DNA of 64,000 bases from positions 402,061 to 466,060 of the forward strand of contig NZ_KB911586.1 in assembly GCF_000383615.1 (NCBI RefSeq). Direction: 5' to 3'. The translations under genes were made by a program, and so were the position numbers. Source of the DNA: Streptomyces canus 299MFChir4.1 (lineage in GTDB: Bacteria > Actinomycetota > Actinomycetes > Streptomycetales > Streptomycetaceae). Below the pieces are notes generated by a model, which searched no databases, was not told the DNA's origin, and was given only the letters and a program-made list of their open reading frames with translations. How positions within the stretch are numbered: position 1 is the stretch's first letter; each line of letters begins with the position of its first letter. Below are positions 17,064 to 25,709 of this stretch, piece after piece.

Positions 17064-17855
17064 ATTGACGTGATCGCTCCGATTGGGGGTGCCGTGGTGG
17101 CACAGCCTGAGTACCTGCGGATCGCCGCCGACCTGCGGCGCCGCATCTCCTCCGGCGAGTACGGGCCCGGCGACCAGATCCCGACACTCCCCGAGCTGTG
17201 CCGCGAGTACGGCGGCGTCTCCGAGACGACGATCCGCAACGCCCTCGCCCTGCTCCGCAACGAGGGCCTCATCGAGAGCCGGGCCCGCGCCGGTACCCGC
17301 GTCCGCCCGCGGCCTGCCATCCACCGGCTTGCATCCGACCGGTACCGGACGACGCCCGGGGCGAAGTCGACGCCGTACACCAGGGACCAGGGCATCGGCT
17401 GGTCCGAGTACCGGCTCGACAAGCGGTTCGAGCGGGTACAGGCCGACCCTGAGCTTGCCGCGCTGTTCGAGTGCGAGGTCGGCGAGCGGCTCCTCGCCCG
17501 GCACTTCGTGTTCTACGACAACGACCAGCCCACCCAGATGAGCGTCTCCTACGTGCGCTGGTCGGACGTGCAAGGAACCCCGGTCGCCGACCCGATCAAC
17601 GAGCCGTGGCCAGGCGGCACCAAGGCCCAGCTGGCGACGCTCGGCATCCGCGTCACGGCCATCACGGAGTCGTTCACGGCGGCCATGCCGACCGAGCTCG
17701 AGGCCGCGACGCTGCGCATCGGCGCCGGCGTGCCCGTGCTGCGGTACACGCGCAAGCACATCGCCGACACCGGCCGGATCGTCGAGGTTGCCCATCCGAT
17801 CGTGCGCCGCGGCGACACCACCATCGTCGACTTCCGCATCGACCTGGAGGACTGA
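17052..17855 (+). CDS. GntR-family (HutC/UTRA) transcriptional regulator
   Basis: A 267-aa repressor-type protein. The winged helix spans residues about 18-85 (EYLRIAADLRRRISSGEYGPGDQIPTLPEL and ETTIRNALALLRNEGLI). A UTRA-like effector domain spans about 115-265. KorSA-type GntR regulators control transfer and replication in pSAM2-like elements, and this protein has the same size and layout. ATG 17052 has an upstream AGGGGAG; GTG 17094 or 17097 with its own GGGGG is an alternative start that would leave the third half-site untranslated. Confidence 0.88.
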   Translation: MCTQIDVIAPIGGAVVAQPEYLRIAADLRRRISSGEYGPGDQIPTLPELCREYGGVSETTIRNALALLRNEGLIESRARAGTRVRPRPAIHRLASDRYRTTPGAKSTPYTRDQGIGWSEYRLDKRFERVQADPELAALFECEVGERLLARHFVFYDNDQPTQMSVSYVRWSDVQGTPVADPINEPWPGGTKAQLATLGIRVTAITESFTAAMPTELEAATLRIGAGVPVLRYTRKHIADTGRIVEVAHPIVRRGDTTIVDFRIDLED

Positions 17856-17872
17856 GCCAGGGCATGACGAAA

Positions 17873-17909
17873 CGCCCCCTGCGCGGTCGCGGGGACCACG
17901 CAGGGGGCG
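17873..17909. terminator. bidirectional terminator
   Basis: CGCCCCCTGCG and its complement with a 15-base loop lie between the convergent gntR and lectin-domain tail genes. Confidence 0.75.
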
Positions 17910-17918
17910 CTGTCGTGT

Positions 17919-19013
17919 TCAGAGCTGGATGCCGCCGCGGGCGACGAACGAGGTGTTGCGGACGATGTGGTTGTCGTTGCTGCCGCCGTTGCTGCCCGTC
18001 CACCCGACCAGTGCGGTGGACGTCGCGGCGACGGCGACAGCGTTGAAGATCTGCGTTCCACCCACCCACGCCGACAGCGCCCCGGACGCGTAGCGGACGC
18101 GGACGGAGACCGGGGCCGGCCGCAGGGTGAGCGCCCCGCCGTAGGTCGCCACGGTCGTCATGGCCGTGGCCGTGGTGGTGACGATGCGGGCGCGGGATCC
18201 GCCGCCGGTGTCGAGGGCCAGGGCGACGGCGGTGCAGCCGGTGAGGCCGAGGTCGCCGCCGCCGGCGCCGACGAACGTGGCGGCGGTGGCCGGGGCGGCG
18301 AGGGCGAAGGTGACGCCGTCGGCGCCGGTGCCGCCGCTCATCTCGACGTCGAAGGTGACGTCGAGACCGTCTGTGGGCTGCGCCGTGCCGTACCAGGACG
18401 AGCCTGCGCCGAATCCGTCGGCGGCGTGGGTGAGGTACAGGTCGGTGCCGGACAGGACGGCGAACCCGTTCCTCACCCAGCCGGTGGCGGTCGGTGCGGG
18501 GATGACGGAGAACGCGGGCCAGGCCCCGGCCGCCTTCGGCCCGTACAGGCGGCGGGTGCCGGTATCGAGGGCCCAATCGCCGTCGATGCCGAGCCCAGAC
18601 GCCGGGGCGCCAGACGTTGCCAGAGTGACGCCGCCTCGCGGCACGGCGAGCACGGTGTAGGTACCGGCTACTGGATCGGGGACCAGGACGTCGGCGAGGG
18701 CCACGCTCGGCGTCGCCTTGGGCAGGCTGATGTACCGGGTCCAGCTGGGTGCGTTGGTGAAGTTGGCGACGACCTTGTACGTCCAGCCGGTCGGGGACAT
18801 GCCGGTCGCGTCAGTGGCGACCAGCGGCACCGAGAACTGGCCGTCGGCGAGCTGGACTTTGACGCCGCCGCCGAGGACGACGTCTTGGCCGCCGATGGTG
18901 ACGAGGTCGGGGCCGGTGAAGGTGAGGGTGCCCTGGATCCAGGTGCCGTCGGGCAGTGTGAGGGGCTGCGCCGAGCGGACGGTGACCAGCTCAACGCCTG
19001 CGGGCAGCGGCAT
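17919..19013 (-). CDS. tail/receptor-binding protein with L-type lectin-like domain
   Basis: A 364-aa protein. The N-terminal half is beta-rich with short G/T repeats. From about residue 190 the pattern DVTFDVEMSGGTGADGVTFALA ... GCTAVALALDTG ... VSVRVRYASGALSAWVGG resembles legume/bacterial L-type lectins. Position at the end of the late genes fits a receptor-binding tail tip or fibre that recognises a hyphal surface glycan. The start follows GAGGAG. The lectin call is from pattern and was not searched. Confidence 0.7.
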   Translation of the reverse strand: MPLPAGVELVTVRSAQPLTLPDGTWIQGTLTFTGPDLVTIGGQDVVLGGGVKVQLADGQFSVPLVATDATGMSPTGWTYKVVANFTNAPSWTRYISLPKATPSVALADVLVPDPVAGTYTVLAVPRGGVTLATSGAPASGLGIDGDWALDTGTRRLYGPKAAGAWPAFSVIPAPTATGWVRNGFAVLSGTDLYLTHAADGFGAGSSWYGTAQPTDGLDVTFDVEMSGGTGADGVTFALAAPATAATFVGAGGGDLGLTGCTAVALALDTGGGSRARIVTTTATAMTTVATYGGALTLRPAPVSVRVRYASGALSAWVGGTQIFNAVAVAATSTALVGWTGSNGGSNDNHIVRNTSFVARGGIQL

Positions 19014-19023
19014 GTCGTTCTCC

Positions 19024-19707
19024 TCACAACCTTCGGTATCTGGCGGTCATGGCGAGCATCGCTGCGCCGAGCAGGCCGCGGCCTTGGGGGCTCGGCGAAC
19101 TGCCGCTGCCGGCGCTCGTCATCCGGCATGTGTAGTGGGTGGATCCGTCGCTGTCCGGCGTGCACTCGTAGGTAGCGCCTGTGCCGTCCGTGTACGTCCA
19201 GCCGGATGGCGGCGGTCCGGCCGGCCCCTGCTCACCCTGCGGCCCTTGGGGGCCGGGGACGGTGGAGTCTGCCCCTGGCTCGCCCTGGGGGCCCTGTGGC
19301 CCGGGGACGCCGGCGGCGCCCGCGGCTCCGGATGGTCCAGGCGACGGGGTGATGGTCGGTGCGGCCTTGCCCGGATCGCCCTTGTCACCCTTGGGCCCCG
19401 GCGGCCCCGGGATAGGCACGGGGACCGCCGCGCGATCGGGCAGATTCTTGACGGCCTTGGTCGGATCGGGCGCCGCCGGGGTGCCTCCCTTGGCCGTGAT
19501 CTGGGCGCGTAGGAGCCGCACATCGGAGGCGAGCGTGGTGACGGCCTGGCCGCGCAGGTCGGCCTCGGCAGCGAGCTCGTTAGCGCGCGCCGCTTCGGCC
19601 TGGACGCGCACGTAGACGAGCATCACGGCGCCGGTGAGGAACAGCAGGAACGCCAGGAGGGCGATGGGCTTCCACCGTCGGGCGAGCACCCGTTCGGTGC
19701 GCGTCAT
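19024..19707 (-). CDS. membrane-anchored collagen-like protein
   Basis: A 227-aa protein. A basic N-terminus and one transmembrane helix (about residues 13-33) are followed by a coiled-coil stretch (EAARANELAAEADLRGQ...), then about 20 Gly-X-Y triplets rich in Pro (GPPGPKGDKGDPG and onward), and a small C-terminal domain with two Cys. Collagen-like repeats are usual in phage tail fibres, but a transmembrane anchor is not. Start and preceding stop overlap by ATGA. Confidence 0.8.
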   Translation of the reverse strand: MTRTERVLARRWKPIALLAFLLFLTGAVMLVYVRVQAEAARANELAAEADLRGQAVTTLASDVRLLRAQITAKGGTPAAPDPTKAVKNLPDRAAVPVPIPGPPGPKGDKGDPGKAAPTITPSPGPSGAAGAAGVPGPQGPQGEPGADSTVPGPQGPQGEQGPAGPPPSGWTYTDGTGATYECTPDSDGSTHYTCRMTSAGSGSSPSPQGRGLLGAAMLAMTARYRRL

Positions 19708-19970
19708 GGCGTCCCTCCCAGCGACTGCACGACGAGGCGTAGCCGTGCCGACTCGGCGCGCTCGGCGGCGAGTTCCAGCTTGAGCGCGGCCACCTCGGTT
19801 TTGAGCTCCTTGCGTTCCTCTTGGAGCTCGTTCGTCAGGCTGCTGAACCCGTTCACCGCGGTGCCCTCCTGCTGGGCTCGCCCTGCGACCTTGGAGCCGT
19901 ACATGGCTGCCGCCCCCGCCACTGCGGCGCTTCCGATCACGCCTATGGCTGTGACGAGGGCGGCGTCCAT
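19704..19970 (-). CDS. 88-aa membrane protein with coiled coil
   Basis: One N-terminal hydrophobic helix (residues 5-25) is followed by a long charged coiled coil (ELQEERKELKTEVAALKLELAAERAE). It lies between the holin-like gene and the collagen-like gene and is coupled to the latter. It may be an accessory lysis or structural membrane protein; I do not recognise a family. GGAGG precedes the ATG. Confidence 0.7.
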   Translation of the reverse strand: MDAALVTAIGVIGSAAVAGAAAMYGSKVAGRAQQEGTAVNGFSSLTNELQEERKELKTEVAALKLELAAERAESARLRLVVQSLGGTP

Positions 19971-20001
19971 GCCACCTCCAGGCCGCTCGCATGGGGCAGG
20001 G

Positions 20002-20226
20002 TCAGGACCCCGACGGGGTGCGCGGCGTGTGGCTGGCGTTCCAGCCGGAAAGGAACGTGATCGCGGCCGGGACGATCGCGATGATGACGGGCTGCAGCCA
20101 GGACGGCAGCGGCTTCAGCAGGGAGTCGTCCGCGACAACGCCGTTGAGGACGGCGATGACGAGGGACACGACGAAGGTTGCCGACGTGGCCGCCTTCACC
20201 TTCGCCTCGACGGGCGCACTGGCCAT
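20002..20226 (-). CDS. putative holin
   Basis: A 74-aa protein with two hydrophobic helices (about residues 15-32 and 46-62) separated by a short polar turn, and a charged start and end. Size, topology and position 25 bp after the endolysin gene fit a class II holin that would release or activate the endolysin. A GGAG site precedes the ATG. Confidence 0.7.
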   Translation of the reverse strand: MASAPVEAKVKAATSATFVVSLVIAVLNGVVADDSLLKPLPSWLQPVIIAIVPAAITFLSGWNASHTPRTPSGS

Positions 20227-20251
20227 GGGGGTTCTCCGTTCAGTGAAGGGG

Positions 20252-21043
20252 TCAGACGTTCGGGACGTGGAGCTTGTCCCAGCTGGTCTTGCCGGGGATG
20301 CCGTCGGCGTCGGTGCCGGCGAAGCCGAGGTGCCGCTGCCAGGCCGCATAGGACCGTTCGTCGCCCGAGCCCCACACGTCGGCGTTGGCGTCGGACTGGT
20401 AGCGGCCGCAGCCGACCGCGACGAGCCGCTTGTGCATCGCCGCGATGATCGGGCTGCGGCGGCCATTGACGAAGAACGAGCCGCCTGGGAACGGCTCGTA
20501 GGCCGGCTGCGGCACCGGAACCTCTGCAGCGGCCGTACCGCCGAGGCTCGGGTCGGCGGAGATCGTCCCCTCCGCATACGCAGGGACCCCGTAGCCATAA
20601 GGGCTGCCCGTACCCCGGCGGGGCCGCTGGTGCAGGTAGACGCCGTCGCCCTGATAGGAGCCGTTGTCGTTGCTGTTGCCCTCGATGGTCCAGATGGTGT
20701 CGGCGTCGTACTTCCACACGACGCCGGTGTGGTCCGCTCCTCCGGGGCCCATGTAGAACGGGCCACCGAGGACGGGGTATTCGGTGAACCGGTTCTGCTT
20801 CTTCCACCAGGAGACGGCGAGCGCGCACGATGCGGTCATCGGCCACAGGGCGTCGATGCCGTTGTGGTGGGCACCCCACGCCTCGAAGACGGCGCACCAA
20901 GGCTGCCCGTCGGACCACTCCAGGCCGGGGGTCTGCTCGCTGAACTTCTGGATGTTGTTCCAGATGCCGTTCTGGTCGCGGCCTTCGTGGTATCCAGCCT
21001 GGCTCTTGAGGAGGTTGACGAACTGGTCGCGGGTGCTGGTCAT
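20252..21043 (-). CDS. endolysin: CHAP amidase/peptidase plus peptidoglycan-binding domain
   Basis: A 263-aa protein. An N-terminal CHAP domain covers residues about 8-150, with the catalytic Cys in DGQPWCAVF and the His in GADHTGVV. A Pro-rich linker precedes a C-terminal peptidoglycan-binding domain (MHKRLVAVGCGRYQSDANADVWGSGDERSYAAWQ). It cleaves peptide or amide bonds in the cell wall at lysis. ATG 21043 lies right after the stop of the protease gene. Confidence 0.85.
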   Translation of the reverse strand: MTSTRDQFVNLLKSQAGYHEGRDQNGIWNNIQKFSEQTPGLEWSDGQPWCAVFEAWGAHHNGIDALWPMTASCALAVSWWKKQNRFTEYPVLGGPFYMGPGGADHTGVVWKYDADTIWTIEGNSNDNGSYQGDGVYLHQRPRRGTGSPYGYGVPAYAEGTISADPSLGGTAAAEVPVPQPAYEPFPGGSFFVNGRRSPIIAAMHKRLVAVGCGRYQSDANADVWGSGDERSYAAWQRHLGFAGTDADGIPGKTSWDKLHVPNV

Positions 21044-21045
21044 GG

Positions 21046-21867
21046 TCACAGTCCCTTCGCGGTGAGCCAGGTGTGCATCGACGCGGCGAGGGCCTGGTCG
21101 ACGGCGGACGGGGTGGGAGTCGGCGTCGGGGTGGGCGCCGGGCTGGTGAGCGGGACGAACAGGGTTGCGTCGCCGTCCTCGTCGAGCAGGCGGCCGAGGT
21201 CGTCGAAGGAGAACGAGAACGTCCCCTTCACGCCCCACCCGGTGCCCCAGGAGTTGCGGGCGAGGACGTGCTGCTTGGAGGCGTCGATGCCGTACAGGAG
21301 GAACTCGTGGCCGCCGCGGATACCGCCGGAGATGGTCACCAGACCGCTCGGGTCTGGGCTGTCGAAGCCTTCGTACCAGTTGACGCCGACGATCAGCGGG
21401 CTGGCGGTGAGGGCCTTGAGTGCCGAGTCGAGGCTGAAGGCGTGCTGGTAGCCGGAGATGAGGCCGGCCTTCTGTGCGGCCTTGGCGACGGCGACGCCGG
21501 TCGAGCCGGTGTCGGTGGGCGGGTAGACGCCCTGGACGTTGTCGAGGCGGGTTGCCGCGCTGTAGAGGGCAACGGCCTGGGTCTCGTCCGTGGAGGTGTC
21601 GCCGGTGGGCCGGGCCTTCACCGTGGTCGGGATGGCGAGGTACAGCGGGTCGCTACCGCTGAACGCTTCGGCGGCATGGCCGGTGCACGATCCCAAGTTG
21701 CCCTGGTCCAGGACGGGGATCCGCACCGTGTGGACGGCGCTGGTGTACGTGGACGGCAGCAGGTCCTCGGAGAGGGCGTAGGCGCGGGAGCGCGGGTCGT
21801 GCTCGACGTGCCTGCCGAGGCGGCCTCCAATGTGGCTGGAGTACTCGTCGATGAAACGGATCTTCAC
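21046..21867 (-). CDS. papain-like (C1A-type) cysteine protease
   Basis: A 273-aa protein with a papain-type active site: Gln/Cys in VLDQGNLGSCTGHA (near residue 60), His in GGHEFLLYG and Asn in LARNSWGTGWG. A (TP)n linker near residue 240 precedes a short helical tail. No signal peptide is visible. It is the first gene after a terminator and lies just ahead of the endolysin, so it belongs to the lysis or virion-tip module. Possible roles are prohost protein cleavage, cell-wall entry or virion processing. Confidence 0.75.
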   Translation of the reverse strand: MKIRFIDEYSSHIGGRLGRHVEHDPRSRAYALSEDLLPSTYTSAVHTVRIPVLDQGNLGSCTGHAAEAFSGSDPLYLAIPTTVKARPTGDTSTDETQAVALYSAATRLDNVQGVYPPTDTGSTGVAVAKAAQKAGLISGYQHAFSLDSALKALTASPLIVGVNWYEGFDSPDPSGLVTISGGIRGGHEFLLYGIDASKQHVLARNSWGTGWGVKGTFSFSFDDLGRLLDEDGDATLFVPLTSPAPTPTPTPTPSAVDQALAASMHTWLTAKGL

Positions 21868-21886
21868 TGGGCTCCTTGAGGGCGTG

Positions 21887-21915
21887 AAAAAGCCCCAGCC
21901 GCTTCGGCCGGGGCC
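21887..21915 (-). terminator. intrinsic terminator between tail and lysis genes
   Basis: On the minus strand GCCCCGGCCG pairs with CGGCTGGGGC around a 3-base loop and is followed by TTTTT. It probably separates or attenuates tail and lysis transcription. Confidence 0.75.
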
Positions 21916-21932
21916 CGGGAGGGTGACGCAGG

Positions 21933-22184
21933 TCAGGTCAGCTGCACGGGTGAGATGCCGGTCGTCGATGCGCTCTGGCTGACGTTCCAGCCGGGGTAGG
22001 CGTCGGTGAGGGTGGTGGCGATGGCACCCGCGATGGCCTGGACGATCGCGCTGGACGCGTCGGTGATGCCGCTCTGGAAGGTGACCTCGGCGACGGCGCC
22101 GTCCTGGGCGAGGGTGTCGGGGTCCGTGGCGGTCACGGTCACGCTGACGGAGCGGGGGGTGTAGCCGTTGGCGGGCAGGCTCAT
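21933..22184 (-). CDS. 83-aa hypothetical tail-region protein
   Basis: A small beta-rich protein (PRSVSVTVTATDPDTLAQDG ... AIATTLTDAYPGW) at the end of the tail operon. It has no known motif and is probably a minor tail or accessory virion protein. Confidence 0.6.
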   Translation of the reverse strand: MSLPANGYTPRSVSVTVTATDPDTLAQDGAVAEVTFQSGITDASSAIVQAIAGAIATTLTDAYPGWNVSQSASTTGISPVQLT

Positions 22185-22194
22185 CGGGGGCCTC

Positions 22195-22734
22195 TCAGGT
22201 GATGGCGGTGGCGTTGGTGAAGTTGCTGGAGGGGCCCATGTCCTCGACGAGGATGTAGGCGACATTGTTGGTGCTGGCGGCCACGGAGACGTTGCCGGTG
22301 CCGCCAGTGACGAGCTGGTAGGTGCCGACGAGGACGGCGGAGATGTCGGCGCCGGAGTTGTTCGCGCAAATGTTCTGCAGCGTGAACATCGTGTTGCCGC
22401 TGAAGATCTGCTGACGGAAGCCGTCGATGTACGCGGTGCCCGACGTGTTGGTCTTCCGCACACGGAACTGGCCCTGGTCGGAAGCGGTGCCCGCGGCCAG
22501 GCCCTTGTAGGTGATGCGGAAGGCGTGACCGTTCTGGAAGGTGATCGACGGCGTGGTGATGGCGACGGCCTCGGTGGTGGTCGTCGTGGAAGTGTTCGCG
22601 GTGATCGCGGTGTAGCTGACGACCTGCGGCGCGTTGTTGTACAGCCAGTTGATCGGGTTGTAGACCTGGGCGAGCCACCAGGCATCGGAGGCCGGGAACC
22701 CGGCTGTGGCCGGGGTGATAGCGGGACGGGCCAT
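22195..22734 (-). CDS. hypothetical minor tail protein
   Basis: A 179-aa, Thr/Ser/Asn-rich, beta-type protein without transmembrane segments, lying between the large minor tail gene and the 83-aa gene. The composition (TSTTTTTEAVAITTPSITF) suits a tail-tip or decoration protein. The ATG follows GAGGAACC and lies 13 bp after the upstream stop. Confidence 0.6.
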   Translation of the reverse strand: MARPAITPATAGFPASDAWWLAQVYNPINWLYNNAPQVVSYTAITANTSTTTTTEAVAITTPSITFQNGHAFRITYKGLAAGTASDQGQFRVRKTNTSGTAYIDGFRQQIFSGNTMFTLQNICANNSGADISAVLVGTYQLVTGGTGNVSVAASTNNVAYILVEDMGPSSNFTNATAIT

Positions 22735-22747
22735 GGTTCCTCCGAGG

Positions 22748-25693
22748 TCATCCGAAGCCGAACAGCGGGCTGGTGCCGCCAAATACGGCGGCCGCGTCGT
22801 AACAGGTGGGATAGGTGCCGCCAGGGGGCAGCGTCGCTCCGGCGGGCATCGGCGAGCAGATCAGGTCCCCGCTGGAATGGGACTTTGTGGTGTTCGCGGT
22901 GAGGGTGAGCTGCACGGTGCTGTATCCGGCCGTGACGGTCTGCACGGACTGGACGGTGACGGTCTCGGCGTTGGGGGTGCCGTAGCCGAGAACCATCTGG
23001 TAGCCGCCCGGGATGACGTACTGCGCGGCGATCGCGGCATTGCCCGAGATCGGCCCGACGGTGACGACGCTGACGCCGGCCGCGATCCCCGCGGACAGGG
23101 CCGCCCAGGCGGCGGAGATCATCCAGTAGCGGTATTGGGAGGCTGGGGAGACCTGCAGGTGCAGCTGCAGCGCCTGCCCGGTGTCGTCGCCGGACCACTC
23201 CAGCTGCTCGATGAACCCGTCGAGCTGCTTGGCCGGGGCCAGTGCCGGCCGTTTCATGACGCGGACGAGGTCGGCGAACCGCAGGCTCGCCACCTTCGCC
23301 TGCAGAGTCGGGCTGTGCGCCAGGTCGACGGTAAGGCCTTGCAGCCGGGTGTGCGGGTCCTTGTAGAGGCTGAGCAGGTAGTTCGCCATGCTCGCGCCGG
23401 TGTTCACGGACTTCGGGTTGATCGTGCGGGTCAGGGACTGCGGGAAGTAGGCGGTCTGGCTGGTGGTGTCTTCCGCTTCCTGCATGCGGTTGACGTCGGT
23501 GGCGTCCGCGGCCCCGTCGCTGGTGATCTGTACGTCGTTGTACAGGTGGGCGGGGTCCTGCTCGAACTTGATGTCGTCCTCGACGGGGATCTCGCCGCCG
23601 GGGAAGTTCTCGCCGAAGGTGGCGATCGGCGTGTTCTGGATCCACCGCCACAGGTGCCCGAACAGGGTAGGGATGCCGTACCGGTCGACGGCGAACTGGC
23701 CGTTCTCGGTGTCCGCGGACTCCTGGATGGCGTCCAGGGCGGTGCGCCCGTTCAGAGCCATCGCTCCGAGGGTGCCCTGCGTGCCGATGGCCTGGAAGTT
23801 GCCGCCGCTGCCCGGGTGGAAGCTGGCAAGAGTGAGCAGGCGGCTGATGCGGTTGTAGACGGAATCGCCGGACCAGCCGGTCGCGAATCCGGCGGTGAGG
23901 TCCGAGAGGGTGTTGACGTCGACTTCGGTGTTCCACTGCGCGAAGTAGGCGATGTCTCCGTTGAAGGGGGTCGTGTTCTCCCCCGCGCCGTTCGTCGTGA
24001 GCGTCGCGCCAATGGCGTCGATGGTGTACGTCGACGAGGCCATGCTGGATGCGGCGACGTTGGAGATGTATCCGCCGTCCAGGACCAGCCGGGCGGTGAG
24101 TCCGTCCGCGGACAGTGAAAGGGCGGCGCAGTGCCAGTTCCCGTCGCACACGAACTGCCCGGAGTCGATGAGGTAGACCGAGGCGGTGTTCCCCGCGTTC
24201 TGGATCTTCATGGCGAGGTAGCCGGTGCTGTAGATCAGGACGGAGGCGACGGACTGGTTGCCGCTGCCCGCGAGGTAGCCGGGCCCGGTTGCCGCCCACA
24301 AGGTGGCCGTGGAGAACCGGCCGCCGGTGCCGGGCTGGTTGGGGGTGCGGAAGCAGATCAGCCGTGTCCAACCGCCGTTGGGCAGCATGAGGTGATCGGT
24401 GCCGTCCCAGGGCTGCAGATAGGTCGCACCAGCGCTGTTGCCCAGCGAGGCCGCCTGGTTGCTGGCGAGGGTCGTCACCGGCCCGGGAACACCCCACAGG
24501 GTCCCCAGGTCGTTCGTCGAGGTGATCGACGTGCCGTAGGTGATGTTCGCCCCGACGACGTCCAGGGCGCCGGTCGTGAGCTGGGCGCCCGCGTAGGGCC
24601 TGAATGCGGTCCCTCCTGGCACGTCCGGGCTGGTGCCCGGGGTGGCGAGGTCGTAGGCGCACTGCAGGCTCGCCGACTGGAACGACGTGAGGTAGCTGGG
24701 CATCACGTCGGAGTAGGTCAGCTGGGACAGCGGGGCGAGCGCGTCGACACAGGTGACGTCGACGAGACCGTACTTGCCGTTCTGGCCATACGACTGCGGC
24801 CAGCGCTCGACGAAGCCCTGCCACAGCTGGTTCCAGCTGCCGGGGTAGACCCAGGCGCCGGCCGCGCCGTTCTGCAGCTGCCAGCCGGTTGCGCGGATCG
24901 TGGTGGTCGCGGTGGTGGCGGCGAGGGTGACGATGAGGGGGATCCCGAAGGCGGCCCCCGCCGGGGCGGTGCCGCCCACGGTGGTGCGCTGCCATGTCGT
25001 GGTGACGGAGACGGACGGCCCGGCGGTCTGCGCCAGCTGGTTCCCGACGAGGTCGTACCACTGGAGCTTCACCTGGCAGTTGAGGGACGTCATGCCGCCT
25101 GCGGCCAGCTGCAGGTCGACGCCGGCGGAGTAGAACGCCCCGGGCGTGACGGTGGTGCCCTCGCAGTCGTGAGCGGTCCATGCCTGGGTGGCGCCGGACA
25201 GGCCGAGCCCGACGAACTGGCCGGTCCCGTTCGGGAGCGTCCAGGCGTGCGCGGTGGTCAGCCCCGAGGTGGAGGCGGACAGGCCAGTCGCCAGGGCGAG
25301 CGTCCCTGCGGAGACGGCCATCGAGGTCGTCTGGGTGCCGTTCGCAACCCACGGGTACAGCAGGTTGGCGCTCGGGCTGATCTGGGCGATGAGCCGGGCC
25401 CTGCGGTACGGCAGCACGTAGGGGTAGAAGAACGAGGTGGTGTTGTCGGGGTCGAACGCGCCGTCGAGGTTGTCGAGGGAGAACGTCATCTGGCCGCTGG
25501 TGACGGAATCCAGCTCGTACTGCCGTCCGGCGAGGGTGGCCTTCCACTGGCCGCGCAGCCGCTTGGAGACGGTGTACCAGTGGTTCGGCGCCGTCGAGTT
25601 GCCGCCCGCATTCCATGCGATCTGGATGAGGATGCGCGGCCAGGTGCCGATCAGGGGGCCGTCGTCGACGGGGAATCCGGTTGGGACGGTCAC
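22748..25693 (-). CDS. large minor tail protein with laminin-G-like domain
   Basis: A 981-aa protein directly after the tape measure, where distal tail or baseplate proteins are encoded. The N-terminal third resembles a distal-tail fold (LDNLDGAFDPDNTTS). The centre (about residues 440-600) resembles a laminin-G/ConA-like fold (GTDHLMLPNGGWTRLICF ... DGNWHCAALSLS ... RLVLDGGY). The C-terminal part resembles phage hub proteins. The start is GTG 25693, 10 bp after GGGGG. Confidence 0.75.
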   Translation of the reverse strand: MTVPTGFPVDDGPLIGTWPRILIQIAWNAGGNSTAPNHWYTVSKRLRGQWKATLAGRQYELDSVTSGQMTFSLDNLDGAFDPDNTTSFFYPYVLPYRRARLIAQISPSANLLYPWVANGTQTTSMAVSAGTLALATGLSASTSGLTTAHAWTLPNGTGQFVGLGLSGATQAWTAHDCEGTTVTPGAFYSAGVDLQLAAGGMTSLNCQVKLQWYDLVGNQLAQTAGPSVSVTTTWQRTTVGGTAPAGAAFGIPLIVTLAATTATTTIRATGWQLQNGAAGAWVYPGSWNQLWQGFVERWPQSYGQNGKYGLVDVTCVDALAPLSQLTYSDVMPSYLTSFQSASLQCAYDLATPGTSPDVPGGTAFRPYAGAQLTTGALDVVGANITYGTSITSTNDLGTLWGVPGPVTTLASNQAASLGNSAGATYLQPWDGTDHLMLPNGGWTRLICFRTPNQPGTGGRFSTATLWAATGPGYLAGSGNQSVASVLIYSTGYLAMKIQNAGNTASVYLIDSGQFVCDGNWHCAALSLSADGLTARLVLDGGYISNVAASSMASSTYTIDAIGATLTTNGAGENTTPFNGDIAYFAQWNTEVDVNTLSDLTAGFATGWSGDSVYNRISRLLTLASFHPGSGGNFQAIGTQGTLGAMALNGRTALDAIQESADTENGQFAVDRYGIPTLFGHLWRWIQNTPIATFGENFPGGEIPVEDDIKFEQDPAHLYNDVQITSDGAADATDVNRMQEAEDTTSQTAYFPQSLTRTINPKSVNTGASMANYLLSLYKDPHTRLQGLTVDLAHSPTLQAKVASLRFADLVRVMKRPALAPAKQLDGFIEQLEWSGDDTGQALQLHLQVSPASQYRYWMISAAWAALSAGIAAGVSVVTVGPISGNAAIAAQYVIPGGYQMVLGYGTPNAETVTVQSVQTVTAGYSTVQLTLTANTTKSHSSGDLICSPMPAGATLPPGGTYPTCYDAAAVFGGTSPLFGFG

Positions 25694-25709
25694 GACGAGG
25701 GCCCCCTGT

